Position numbers and translations under genes: made by a program
Shown here: in pieces, positions 1-6,002 of the stretch
How the letters are laid out: the number at the start of each line of letters is the position of its first letter
How positions within the stretch are numbered: the first letter of the stretch is position 1
The notes under the pieces: model-generated
What the model saw: only the letters and a program-made list of their open reading frames with translations
Databases searched by the model: none
What the model was told of the DNA's origin: nothing
Source: Sphingomonadales bacterium
GTDB taxonomy: Bacteria > Pseudomonadota > Alphaproteobacteria > Sphingomonadales > Sphingomonadaceae
Direction: 5' to 3'
Length of the DNA stretch: 6,002 nucleotides
NCBI GenBank assembly: GCA_017302775.1
Contig: JAFLDC010000099.1
Coordinates: 1-6,002, forward strand

Positions 1-1
1 C

Positions 2-424
2 CGGACCCTGCCCGATCACTATGGCCTGATCGTGGTCAAGCAGATGATTTATTACTTGACCCGGCGGGAGGCACCCGCCTTCGCCGCGGCGCTTCGTGAT
101 AAACTGGCAGAAGACGGCGTGCTGCTAGTCGAGGTCTACAATGCCTCGCTGGCATCGGCTCGATTTACCCAGTCCAAAGACCCTTTCATTCAGACTGCCT
201 ACAACGAAAAGGGACTGACCCGCTTGCTGGAATCGCAAGGATTGACTGTCAGCGAGTTGTTCGGGGCAGCGTTCGCGCCAGGATCGATCGGGCGGAAGAT
301 TTATGTTCTGCTGGGCAAAGTGTGGTTCAGGCTGTGGCGCGCAATCCTGATTCTCGAACGTGGCCGCGACGACGAATTGCCAGTTATCCGATCCAAGTCG
401 ATCATCGTGATCGCGCGGCGCTGA
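2..424 (+). CDS. Class I SAM-dependent methyltransferase, C-terminal part (5' end outside the window)
   Basis: The frame is open from the window edge with no plausible start, so this is the last 140 residues of a longer protein. It begins RTLPDHYGLIVVKQMIYYLT, which resembles the strand-4 and helix region of Rossmann-fold methyltransferases (a 'D.I....' strand, then a helix often carrying 'HL'). Next comes KLAEDGVLLVEVYNA, matching the 'L.PGG.L.....N' strand-5 signature, and then FIQTAYNEKGLTRLLESQGL, the usual 'y....L..ll...Gf' helix before strand 6. The last strand is SKSIIVIARR. The SAM-binding glycine motif (D/E-x-G-x-G) would lie upstream and cannot be seen. Its stop is 10 bp before the glycosyltransferase start, so the two are probably co-transcribed. 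In this setting it may methylate a sugar or lipid-linked intermediate, but the substrate cannot be read from the sequence. The methyltransferase fold is fairly secure; the role is inferred. Confidence 0.72.
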   Translation, partial: RTLPDHYGLIVVKQMIYYLTRREAPAFAAALRDKLAEDGVLLVEVYNASLASARFTQSKDPFIQTAYNEKGLTRLLESQGLTVSELFGAAFAPGSIGRKIYVLLGKVWFRLWRAILILERGRDDELPVIRSKSIIVIARR

Positions 425-434
425 ACCCGCCGAA

Positions 435-1577
435 ATGCGGATTCTGCACCTTTGGGATGTGTACTCGCCCGGCCTGTTTGACCGCAGCCACGCGCTGTGC
501 CTGGTAAATGGCGTCGAGAGCGATCTGCTATGTATGCACTTGCTCGACCGTGCCACCCCACCCGGGCCCCGCGTCACTGCCGTTCGCACGATTGCTGAAG
601 ATGCCTCGAGTGGGTTCGCCGTTCGGGCGTTCAAACGCTTGCGACGCGCGCTTGACCGCCGTCGTTTCCGCACGAGCGTACAGAACCAGATCGCCAAAAG
701 CCGGCCCGACGTGATCCATTTCCACTTTGGGACCACCGCTGCAATGCTAGAAGGCATTGCTGGTTTGGCCATGATTCCCGCCGTCGTCTCGTTCTATGGC
801 TACGATATTTCTGCCGGACTGGACGAACCAAGCTTGCGCCAGGCTTATGAGCGCCTGCTTCCTAACGCTGCAAAAGTGCACATCTTATGCGAAGAGGCCC
901 GTGCGCGGGCGATTGCGCTGGGGGCAGTTGCGCAGCGGACCGAAATACTCAACTTGCCGCTTGATCTCGCCGGATATCCTCTAATCGGGCTGGCTGGAAC
1001 ATCGGTATCGCACTGGCTGATCCCTGCACGGTTTGTAGCCAAAAAGGGGCATTTGGTTGCGCTCGATGCCTTTGCCCTTCATTTGAACGCCCATCCGGAT
1101 GCCCGCCTCACTTGCTGGGGATATGGCCCGGACGAATGGCTACGCGATGCGATCGCGGAGCGCGGCCTGTCAGAAAAGGTCTCGGTTTCGCAAAGCGCTG
1201 ATCCTCGCGGCTTCGATGCGGCCTATCGCGAACAGCTTCACTGGCATGACGCCGTACTCGCGCCATCGGTGAAGGCCGCTTCCGGCGATGACGAAGGCGG
1301 CCCCGCATTGACTGCGGTCCTTGCCCAGCTTTCAGGCAAACCGGTGATCTACTCTGACTTTCCCGGAAGCGAATGTTCGCTGACTGACAACATTGAAGGA
1401 TTTGTCGTGCCACAGAACGATGTGGCAGCCTTGGCCAGTGCGATGAACCGACTGGCAAGCGACCCCGCCCGGGCATCGAAGATGGGCTTGGCCGGTCGTA
1501 CACGGGTCCTCAGCGGATTTTCCTCGGAAGCCTACTGGAGCCATATTGATCGCTGGTATCGCGAGCTGGCTGAATGA
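435..1577 (+). CDS. Family 4 glycosyltransferase (GT-B fold), WcaL/AmsK-like
   Basis: This 380-residue protein, a normal length for the family, should transfer a sugar from a nucleotide-sugar donor to a growing lipid-linked glycan on the cytoplasmic face of the inner membrane. The N-terminal domain starts MRILHLWDVYSPG and contains PDVIHFHFG (91-99) and SFYGYD (119-124), acceptor-side GT4 signatures. The C-terminal domain has PARFVAKKGH (197-206, with the donor-phosphate Arg and Lys), WGYGPDE (228-234) and GDDEGGP (284-290). The EX7E motif is incomplete: Glu287 is present but the second position, residue 295, is Val. The following 'A.G.PV' stretch is QLSGKPVIYSDFPG. There is no signal peptide or membrane segment. 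The start has a poor Shine-Dalgarno and lies 10 bp after the methyltransferase stop; the 3' end overlaps the flippase by ATGA, suggesting translational coupling. The sugar and linkage are unknown. Confidence 0.9.
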   Translation: MRILHLWDVYSPGLFDRSHALCLVNGVESDLLCMHLLDRATPPGPRVTAVRTIAEDASSGFAVRAFKRLRRALDRRRFRTSVQNQIAKSRPDVIHFHFGTTAAMLEGIAGLAMIPAVVSFYGYDISAGLDEPSLRQAYERLLPNAAKVHILCEEARARAIALGAVAQRTEILNLPLDLAGYPLIGLAGTSVSHWLIPARFVAKKGHLVALDAFALHLNAHPDARLTCWGYGPDEWLRDAIAERGLSEKVSVSQSADPRGFDAAYREQLHWHDAVLAPSVKAASGDDEGGPALTAVLAQLSGKPVIYSDFPGSECSLTDNIEGFVVPQNDVAALASAMNRLASDPARASKMGLAGRTRVLSGFSSEAYWSHIDRWYRELAE

Positions 1578-2923
1578 AGCGGCTGGCGCTGCGAAATATG
1601 CTGAGCGGCGGCGCGCTCAGCGCCGTGCGACTGGTTATGGGCGTCGCGAAAATCAAGCTGATTGCGCTATGGCTTGGCGTTGAGGGGGTGGGACACTTCT
1701 CATTGCTAACGCAGGTCGCCGTAACCGGCACGGCCCTTGTATCGATGAGCCTGGCCATTCCATTGATCAACTTGGGCCGACCGAATATTGCTGCCGAGGA
1801 CTATCGAGCCGCTGGATCGGCGGCCGGAACCGTCGCAGCGGTACTCGCCATCAATGCGCTGCTGATCACGCTGGTTTGGGTGATTGGCGGATCATGGTTG
1901 TTGAGCGCCCTTGGCGCCGAACTTCGACCCGAAGCATTGCGCTGGCCAATCCTGCTCGCGATCCTGTTCGGAGCCATCGCCGGTGGTTTTTGGGAAGGAA
2001 TGTCGTTCCTGATCGACCGGTTCGATACCTATGTTCGCGCGAACATCTTGTCCGCTGTGCTGGACGCGGTAGCGATTGGCGGAGCGGCTTGGGCTTTCGG
2101 GATCGAGGGGGCGATCTTGGCTCTTCCCGTGGCGCCTCTAACACTGCTGATCGGCTACGTCGTTCAAATCGCACCAAATCGAGTTGCGCGAAGCGTGCTG
2201 GCGGCAATGCGGCCGCAATGGGCGCAACTCAGGCCGATCTTCGCCTACTGCGCCCTGATGGTCGGGACAATCTCGGCGACCAACATCGTGCAGACCTGGC
2301 TGCGCAGTCAGGTTCTGACGCTTAGCGGGAGTGCGGCGAACGGCTACCTTCAGGTAGCAACCGCCTTGTCGAGCTATCTGCTCTCATTTGTGATGACCGG
2401 ATTCTGGGGTCATCTTCATGCTCGCGCGGCGGCGGAAGGCGACACAGCAGGGGTCCGTAGCGAATTGCGCAAATCGATCCGCCTTGGGATGGGAATATCC
2501 TTTGCTGGCTGCGTCGCGGCGATTTTGCTCGCTCCATTCATAATCACACTATTTTACGCGACTTCTTTTGCCCAGGCGACGCAGCTTCTGCGTCCCTATC
2601 TGGTCGGCGAATTTGCCTTCCAGGTGTTTTCAATGATCGTCGCTTATCAGCTCACAATCGGACGGAGACGCCGATACGCAGTGCTTAATGCCGTCTACAT
2701 TGCAGCCCTGGCGATCGGTGGGACAGTGCTGATCCCACAGTTGGGCAGTAGCGGCTATGTCTTAGCCCACATCGCGGCCGCCAGCTTGGCCGGTATCGCT
2801 GGATTGTGGGTGGCACTCCGCCATCGTCAGCTGACTTGGGAACATGCTGGCATGCTTGCTGCGCTTTGGGTGCTTATCGGCGGGCTCAGCTGGCTACTGG
2901 GCGGGTTCAACTTTGTGGCATGA
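1574..2923 (+). CDS. Wzx-type polysaccharide flippase (PST/MOP superfamily)
   Basis: This 449-residue, very hydrophobic protein has about 12-13 predicted transmembrane segments, roughly at 10-34, 43-66, 83-112, 122-140, 155-177, 180-199, 221-240, 257-280, 303-325, 338-360, 367-388, 393-414 and 424-446, matching the family in length and layout. The N-terminus, with KIKLIALWLGVEGVGHFSLL (26-45), follows the 'K..ia..lGp.GvG......' pattern of O-antigen and exopolysaccharide translocases. Such proteins flip undecaprenyl-diphosphate-linked repeat units from the cytoplasmic to the periplasmic face for Wzy-dependent polymerisation. A basic loop, GRRRR (363-367), lies between late helices. The start overlaps the glycosyltransferase stop as ATGA, so it is probably translationally coupled. 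It ends 3 bases from the convergent amidotransferase gene. Assignment to the flippase family is strong; the exact glycan is unknown, so I give no specific wzx subtype. Confidence 0.88.
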   Translation: MKRLALRNMLSGGALSAVRLVMGVAKIKLIALWLGVEGVGHFSLLTQVAVTGTALVSMSLAIPLINLGRPNIAAEDYRAAGSAAGTVAAVLAINALLITLVWVIGGSWLLSALGAELRPEALRWPILLAILFGAIAGGFWEGMSFLIDRFDTYVRANILSAVLDAVAIGGAAWAFGIEGAILALPVAPLTLLIGYVVQIAPNRVARSVLAAMRPQWAQLRPIFAYCALMVGTISATNIVQTWLRSQVLTLSGSAANGYLQVATALSSYLLSFVMTGFWGHLHARAAAEGDTAGVRSELRKSIRLGMGISFAGCVAAILLAPFIITLFYATSFAQATQLLRPYLVGEFAFQVFSMIVAYQLTIGRRRRYAVLNAVYIAALAIGGTVLIPQLGSSGYVLAHIAAASLAGIAGLWVALRHRQLTWEHAGMLAALWVLIGGLSWLLGGFNFVA

Positions 2924-2926
2924 CTT

Positions 2927-4858
2927 CTATCGCGCGCGTTGCCATGCCTGGTACATCAAGACCGACCAGATCGGCTGAGTTGCCTCCATCCGACCCGACA
3001 AATGCCCAGTCCAGCGTGATCGGACGACCCTGACGTCAAATACGCCCGCATCTCGCAATGCATTTTCACTCAGCAAATCTTCAGCCCAGTCCCGCAAGGC
3101 CCCCCTGAGCCATGCCCCAATCGGGATCGCAAAACCCGCTTTCGGCCGATCCACGAGTTCACGCGGGACATGCCGGTAGAGGAGCTGTTTGAGGATATCT
3201 TTGCCACCCCCATTGGCAAAGTTGAGCGCTGGATCAATCCGGGCTGCGAGGGCCGAGACCTGTGGGTCAAGAAAGGGAATACGGGATTCAAGACTGACTG
3301 CCATCCCGGCACGATCGACCTTGGCAAGGACATCACCTGGCAGATAGCTGACCGCATCCGCGTGCATCAGGCGGGTTTCGAGCGGCAAGTGCGCTAGCCG
3401 CCGATCGGTCGCAAGCGGGTGAGCCCGAGCGGATTTGTCGAGCATGGGCGATGGCAATCCCGCCCAGTCGTCAAGGAACATATCAAGGAGCGCGTCGACA
3501 TCGCTTGCCTCTGCCATAGCGCTCAGTCCGCGTTGCACGGAATAGCCGAACGTACCCGAGCTGTTTGCTCCCAACAGTGAGCCGAGGCGGTTCCACATCG
3601 CGGGGCTGACCGCCCCCCCAAAACCCAGCACAGCGTGCCGCAAACTACGAGGGAAACGGTCAAGTCGACGCCACAGTTTCGGAATGCGAATATGGCGATT
3701 GTATCCACCGAACAACTCATCCCCGGCATCACCCGACAGCGACACCGTCACCTGTTCCCGCGCTAACTTTGAAACAAGGTACGTCGGGATTTGCGACGAA
3801 TCAGCGAAAGGCTCGTCGAATATCGCCGGGAGCATGGGAATCACCGCCAGAGCGTCGACCGATGTCACGTAAAGCTGGGTGTGATCAGTGCCCAGCACTT
3901 CTGCGACCCGTTTGGCATGAACGGCCTCGTCAAACCCGGCTTCCGTAAAACCAATTGTAAATGTCTTGAGCGGTCTGTCGCTACACTTCTGAGCAATCGC
4001 TGTGACCAATGAGGAATCGATCCCCCCTGATAGTAGGCACCCGATTGGTACGTCAGCCACCAGCTGCCTTGCGATCACCTCGCCAAGCACTGCATCAAGT
4101 TCTTCAAGCGCTTGATCTTTATCCCGAATCTGATTTGCCGCGCCAGCCGACACCTGCTCACCATAGTCAAAATAGCGTTCGACAGATGGCACACTGCCCC
4201 GTGCCGCATTGAGCGGAATGGTCAGCAGGCAGCCCGGCGGCAGCTTGGCAATACCAGAATAGATCGATTGCGGAGCCGGGATATAGGCTCGGCTCAGCAA
4301 CCCTGCCAGTGCGCTTTGATTAATCGGGTTGTTGAAATCGGGTGTCGCCTCGATCGGCCCCAAGGTTGATGCAAAGGCAAAACCAGCGGGCGTCCAGCCG
4401 TAATACAACGGCTTTTCACCAAAGCGGTCACGCGCCAAAGTCAATTCTTGCCGCGCGTCGTCCCACAACGCGAATGCGAACATGCCGTACGCCTTGCGCA
4501 AGGCGACCGAGACGCCGTCTGCCGCTATAAGAGCGAGCAGCACCTCTGTATCCGAATGACCACGCCAGGCTGGTGCACGTCCCCTAGCTTCCAGCTCTGC
4601 ACGAAGGGCAGGAAAATTGTAGATCTCGCCATTGTACGTAATAGTATAACGCCCGCATGCCGATTGCATCGGCTGATGCCCAGCAGGTGAAAGATCGACG
4701 ATTGCTAGACGGCGATGTCCAAATCCCAGCCGCGAATTTGCCCCGATCCATTCACCTGATGAATCCGGTCCGCGCGGCGTGATCCGAGCCGTCATTGACC
4801 GGATCAATTCCACCGTAGTTTGACCACGATCTCGCAGCAATCCGGCAATCCCACACAT
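2927..4858 (-). CDS. asnB: Asparagine synthase (glutamine-hydrolysing) / AsnB-type amidotransferase
   Basis: This 643-residue protein belongs to the glutamine-dependent asparagine synthetase family. The N-terminal class II glutaminase starts MCGIAGLL, and Cys2 is the nucleophile exposed when Met1 is removed, which fixes the start. Arg50, Asn76-Gly77 and Asp103 match glutamine-binding positions. The C-terminal ATP-pyrophosphatase domain has the PP-loop SGGIDSS (277-283), FDEPFADSSQIPTYL (347-361), SGDAGDELFGGY (375-386), LPGDVLAKVDRAGMAVSLES (506-525, with Lys513) and RPKAGFAIPIGAWLRG (571-586). Both half-sites look catalytically intact. The family makes asparagine from aspartate, glutamine and ATP, but paralogues inside polysaccharide clusters are thought to amidate uronic-acid sugars, as proposed for WbpS in Pseudomonas O-antigen; which applies here cannot be decided from sequence. 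The gene opposes its neighbours, ends 3 bases from the flippase stop, and probably has its own promoter in the spacer upstream. Confidence 0.93.
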   Translation of the reverse strand: MCGIAGLLRDRGQTTVELIRSMTARITPRGPDSSGEWIGANSRLGFGHRRLAIVDLSPAGHQPMQSACGRYTITYNGEIYNFPALRAELEARGRAPAWRGHSDTEVLLALIAADGVSVALRKAYGMFAFALWDDARQELTLARDRFGEKPLYYGWTPAGFAFASTLGPIEATPDFNNPINQSALAGLLSRAYIPAPQSIYSGIAKLPPGCLLTIPLNAARGSVPSVERYFDYGEQVSAGAANQIRDKDQALEELDAVLGEVIARQLVADVPIGCLLSGGIDSSLVTAIAQKCSDRPLKTFTIGFTEAGFDEAVHAKRVAEVLGTDHTQLYVTSVDALAVIPMLPAIFDEPFADSSQIPTYLVSKLAREQVTVSLSGDAGDELFGGYNRHIRIPKLWRRLDRFPRSLRHAVLGFGGAVSPAMWNRLGSLLGANSSGTFGYSVQRGLSAMAEASDVDALLDMFLDDWAGLPSPMLDKSARAHPLATDRRLAHLPLETRLMHADAVSYLPGDVLAKVDRAGMAVSLESRIPFLDPQVSALAARIDPALNFANGGGKDILKQLLYRHVPRELVDRPKAGFAIPIGAWLRGALRDWAEDLLSENALRDAGVFDVRVVRSRWTGHLSGRMEATQPIWSVLMYQAWQRAR

Positions 4859-4868
4859 CGATCATCGT

Positions 4869-4873
4869 TCCTC
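4869..4873 (-). promoter_or_regulatory. Ribosome-binding site of the AsnB-type gene
   Basis: Read on the minus strand, GAGGA lies 10 bases before the ATG at 4858. It is the clearest Shine-Dalgarno in the window; the plus-strand genes have only weak ones. An overlapping upstream ATG (in ACGATGATCG) is out of frame. The start is confirmed independently by the need for Cys at position 2. Confidence 0.6.
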
Positions 4874-4893
4874 AACAGCTCACTCCGGCGGGT

Positions 4894-4912
4894 AAGTCAG
4901 TGTCGCTGACTT
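4894..4912. repeat. Inverted repeat with 7-bp arms in the AsnB-type gene leader
   Basis: AAGTCAG and CTGACTT form perfect 7-bp arms around the 5-base loop TGTCG. On the minus strand the repeat begins about 35 bases upstream of the AsnB-type start and largely fills the spacer after a candidate -35 (TTGAAA). It could be an operator or a hairpin in the mRNA leader. On the plus strand the second arm runs into TTTT, giving a weak terminator look, but no plus-strand gene lies upstream to be terminated. Confidence 0.35.
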
Positions 4913-4980
4913 TTCAACGACTGGTTCGATACGGCGGGCCGATACCGCTGTGGCGATCTATGGGCGTAAGCCATTGCACC

Positions 4981-4994
4981 GCATAAAGTTATGC
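4981..4994. repeat. Short palindrome, candidate operator
   Basis: GCATAA-AG-TTATGC has perfect 6-bp arms and a 2-base centre, near the middle of the divergent spacer and about 80 bp before the polymerase start. The near-continuous dyad looks more like a dimeric regulator site than an RNA hairpin. It is short enough to occur by chance. Confidence 0.25.
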
Positions 4995-5074
4995 TCTAGG
5001 CCCCGCAAATGAACCGCTTTCGGCTTGTCTGGCCAGTCATTTCATCCGAGCCGCGAATAATCGAGCAACGCTAG

Positions 5075-5791
5075 ATGCTGCTTTATTGGTTGCTGCTTGC
5101 CTTCCCTGCATCGATGGCGCTTGCCTATCCGAGCAATCGCGCGCGCGTGACGAACGACGCGGCCCAATCCATTGCCTACCTGTTTTTTATCATTTGTTAT
5201 GTCTTGCTTGCAGGTCTGCGGTTTGAAGTGGGTGGCGATTGGGCAACTTACAACACGATCTACGAAGACATCCGCACTGACACCTTAGCCTACGCGCTGC
5301 AAAATTACGACCCACTATTCGCGATTGTTGCCTGGATTTCGGCGAAGTTCGGGATGGGAATCTACCTTGTAAATGGTGTGTGCGCCTACTTGTTAATTTT
5401 CGGGGTGGTTCAAGTTGCCATGCGGCTGCGGGAACCTTGGCTTGCTCTGACAATAGCGGTACCCTACCTGCTGATTGTGGTTGGGATGGGTTACGTCCGA
5501 CAGGGAGCGGCTATCGGCCTGATCCTGATGGCAATCGCATCGTTCGATCGATCACGGCCCATCCGAACGGTTGCGTTTCTTATTCTGGCGATCGGGTTCC
5601 ATTCTTCGTCAATCGTCGCCTTTCCATTGTTCAGCTATGCCCTGGCAGCGCGATACAAAATAGCTGCGGTATTCTTCGCAATCGTCGGTGCATTCATCTG
5701 GATGTCTGTCGTCGCACCGCGACTGGCACCTATGAGGCTGGATATATCGATGCGGAGTACGAATCGTCAGGCGCGGTGCCACGTATCCTGA
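5075..5791 (+). CDS. EpsG/Wzy-like polysaccharide polymerase, N-terminal portion (frame broken)
   Basis: The frame encodes 238 residues, of which about the first 219 look native. It is an integral membrane protein with hydrophobic segments near 2-18, 31-47, 77-95, 97-115, 121-138, 143-157, 162-176, 178-190 and 195-214. EpsG-family signatures are GLRFEVGGDWATY (47-59), YVRQGAAIGL (140-149) and FHSSSIVAFPL (175-185). The family is thought to polymerise or help assemble exopolysaccharide repeat units at the inner membrane. The ATG at 5075 directly follows an in-frame TAG, so it is the first possible start in this frame and fits the family's hydrophobic N-terminus; the Shine-Dalgarno is poor. From Met220 the sequence becomes a hydrophilic, non-family tail (RLDISMRSTNRQ...) and stops at 5789-5791, while the expected C-terminal half is found in another frame. 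Family length is usually about 350 residues, so this product is truncated. Confidence 0.8.
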   Translation: MLLYWLLLAFPASMALAYPSNRARVTNDAAQSIAYLFFIICYVLLAGLRFEVGGDWATYNTIYEDIRTDTLAYALQNYDPLFAIVAWISAKFGMGIYLVNGVCAYLLIFGVVQVAMRLREPWLALTIAVPYLLIVVGMGYVRQGAAIGLILMAIASFDRSRPIRTVAFLILAIGFHSSSIVAFPLFSYALAARYKIAAVFFAIVGAFIWMSVVAPRLAPMRLDISMRSTNRQARCHVS

Positions 5792-6002
5792 TGAACGTCT
5801 TGCCTTCGGCTCTACTGCTGCTGCGGTGGCGGTATTTTGGCGCAAGCGATCGAGTAAGATCGGTTTGGATCCTTGTCGCTTCAGCTAACATGTTGGCCTT
5901 GGCAGCTTTGTACCTGACTCCGTCTTCAACAGCAGTGGACCGCGTGGCGCTCTTTTTCTCCCCTATTCAGATGGCGGTATTCGGAGAGTTTCGCGATCTT
6001 GT
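5731..6002 (+). pseudogene. EpsG/Wzy-like polymerase, C-terminal portion in a shifted frame (3' end outside the window)
   Basis: Read from the TAT at 5731, this frame gives YEAGYIDAEYESSGAVPR and then ILMNVLPSALLLLRWRYFGA, matching the EpsG-family stretch 'Y...Y....SsGa..R.l.n.lPa.l.l'. Two hydrophobic segments follow (VWILVASANMLALAALYL, and a shorter one after VDRVALFF). It stays open to the window end, about 90 codons. Joining Pro219 of the first frame to Tyr at 5731 gives APRLAPYEAGYID, a continuous product. One missing base near 5729-5731, for example a CCC reduced to CC, explains the break. An ATG at 5791 overlaps the TGA of the first frame (TGATG), so reinitiation could in principle make a separate fragment. 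Whether the break is real or a sequencing error cannot be told here. Confidence 0.75.

Larger units (their letters stand above)
4859..5074. promoter_or_regulatory. Divergent intergenic spacer between the AsnB-type gene and the polymerase gene
   Basis: These 216 bp separate two divergently read genes, so promoters for both should lie here. On the minus strand a TTGAAA (plus positions 4912-4917) is a good -35 match, but the hexamer 17 bases further on is TACCCG, a poor -10. On the plus strand TTGCAC (4974-4979) and TATGCT (4990-4995) are only 10 bases apart, too close to pair as a standard promoter. Two inverted repeats are listed separately. A direct repeat of CGATAC occurs at 4927-4932 and 4940-4945. 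A 21-codon open frame, 5009-5074, ends directly against the polymerase start. That the spacer is regulatory is inferred from gene orientation; no single promoter is convincing. Confidence 0.45.

Noticed and set aside
125..772. A 215-codon open frame on the minus strand across the methyltransferase and glycosyltransferase genes.
   Set aside because: It runs antisense to two genes with clear family motifs, is rich in Arg and Ser, and shows no recognisable domain; it is a GC-driven shadow frame.
1108..1503. A 131-codon minus-strand frame antisense to the glycosyltransferase C-terminal domain.
   Set aside because: The opposite strand carries the conserved GT4 donor-site motifs; this frame is low in hydrophobic core patterns and Arg/Pro/Ser-rich.
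1876..2325. A 149-codon plus-strand frame inside the flippase gene.
   Set aside because: The flippase frame has continuous membrane segments through the same region; this frame is hydrophilic and Arg-rich with no domain.
3170..3397. A 75-codon plus-strand frame antisense to the AsnB-type gene.
   Set aside because: It lies wholly within a strongly conserved coding region on the minus strand and has no family match or clear ribosome-binding site.
4894..4914. A rho-independent terminator (7-bp stem followed by TTTT on the plus strand).
   Set aside because: The stem is short, the T-run is only four bases, and no plus-strand gene lies upstream; a regulatory dyad or leader hairpin is as likely.
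4974..4995. A sigma-70 promoter for the polymerase gene using TTGCAC and TATGCT.
   Set aside because: The spacing is 10 bases instead of about 17, and no better-spaced pair was found.
5715..5740. Programmed ribosomal frameshifting as the explanation for the polymerase frame break.
   Set aside because: No slippery X-XXY-YYZ heptamer or A/T run lies at the junction (it reads GGCACCTATGAG); a lost base is simpler.

Overview
The window is part of a cell-surface polysaccharide (exopolysaccharide, capsule or O-antigen type) biosynthesis locus. The moderately high GC content, GC-ending codons, weak ribosome-binding sites and short gene overlaps suggest an alphaproteobacterium, perhaps a sphingomonad or erythrobacter. 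That placement is a guess from style; no rRNA or other marker gene is present.

Layout. Positions 2-2923 (+) hold three tightly packed genes that look like one transcription unit: the C-terminal part of a class I SAM-dependent methyltransferase that begins outside the window, a family-4 glycosyltransferase (435-1577), and a Wzx-type flippase (1574-2923) that overlaps the glycosyltransferase by an ATGA. A large asparagine synthase-type amidotransferase (4858-2927, -) converges on the flippase, with 3 bases between the two stop codons. A 216-bp divergent spacer (4859-5074) holds two short inverted repeats and no convincing sigma-70 promoter. After it, an EpsG/Wzy-like membrane polymerase gene begins at 5075 (+). 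Its reading frame breaks near 5729-5731, and the conserved C-terminal half continues in another frame to the window edge.

How the genes fit together (inference). The glycosyltransferase would add a sugar to a lipid-linked repeat unit on the cytoplasmic face. The methyltransferase and the AsnB-like amidotransferase may decorate the sugars, or the amidotransferase may simply make asparagine. The flippase would move the lipid-linked unit across the inner membrane, and the EpsG/Wzy-like protein would polymerise it on the periplasmic side.

The two observations most worth checking are the single-base frame break in the polymerase gene and the loss of the second glutamate of the EX7E motif in the glycosyltransferase. 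I saw no wholly new type of system, RNA gene, CRISPR array, transposase or insertion sequence.
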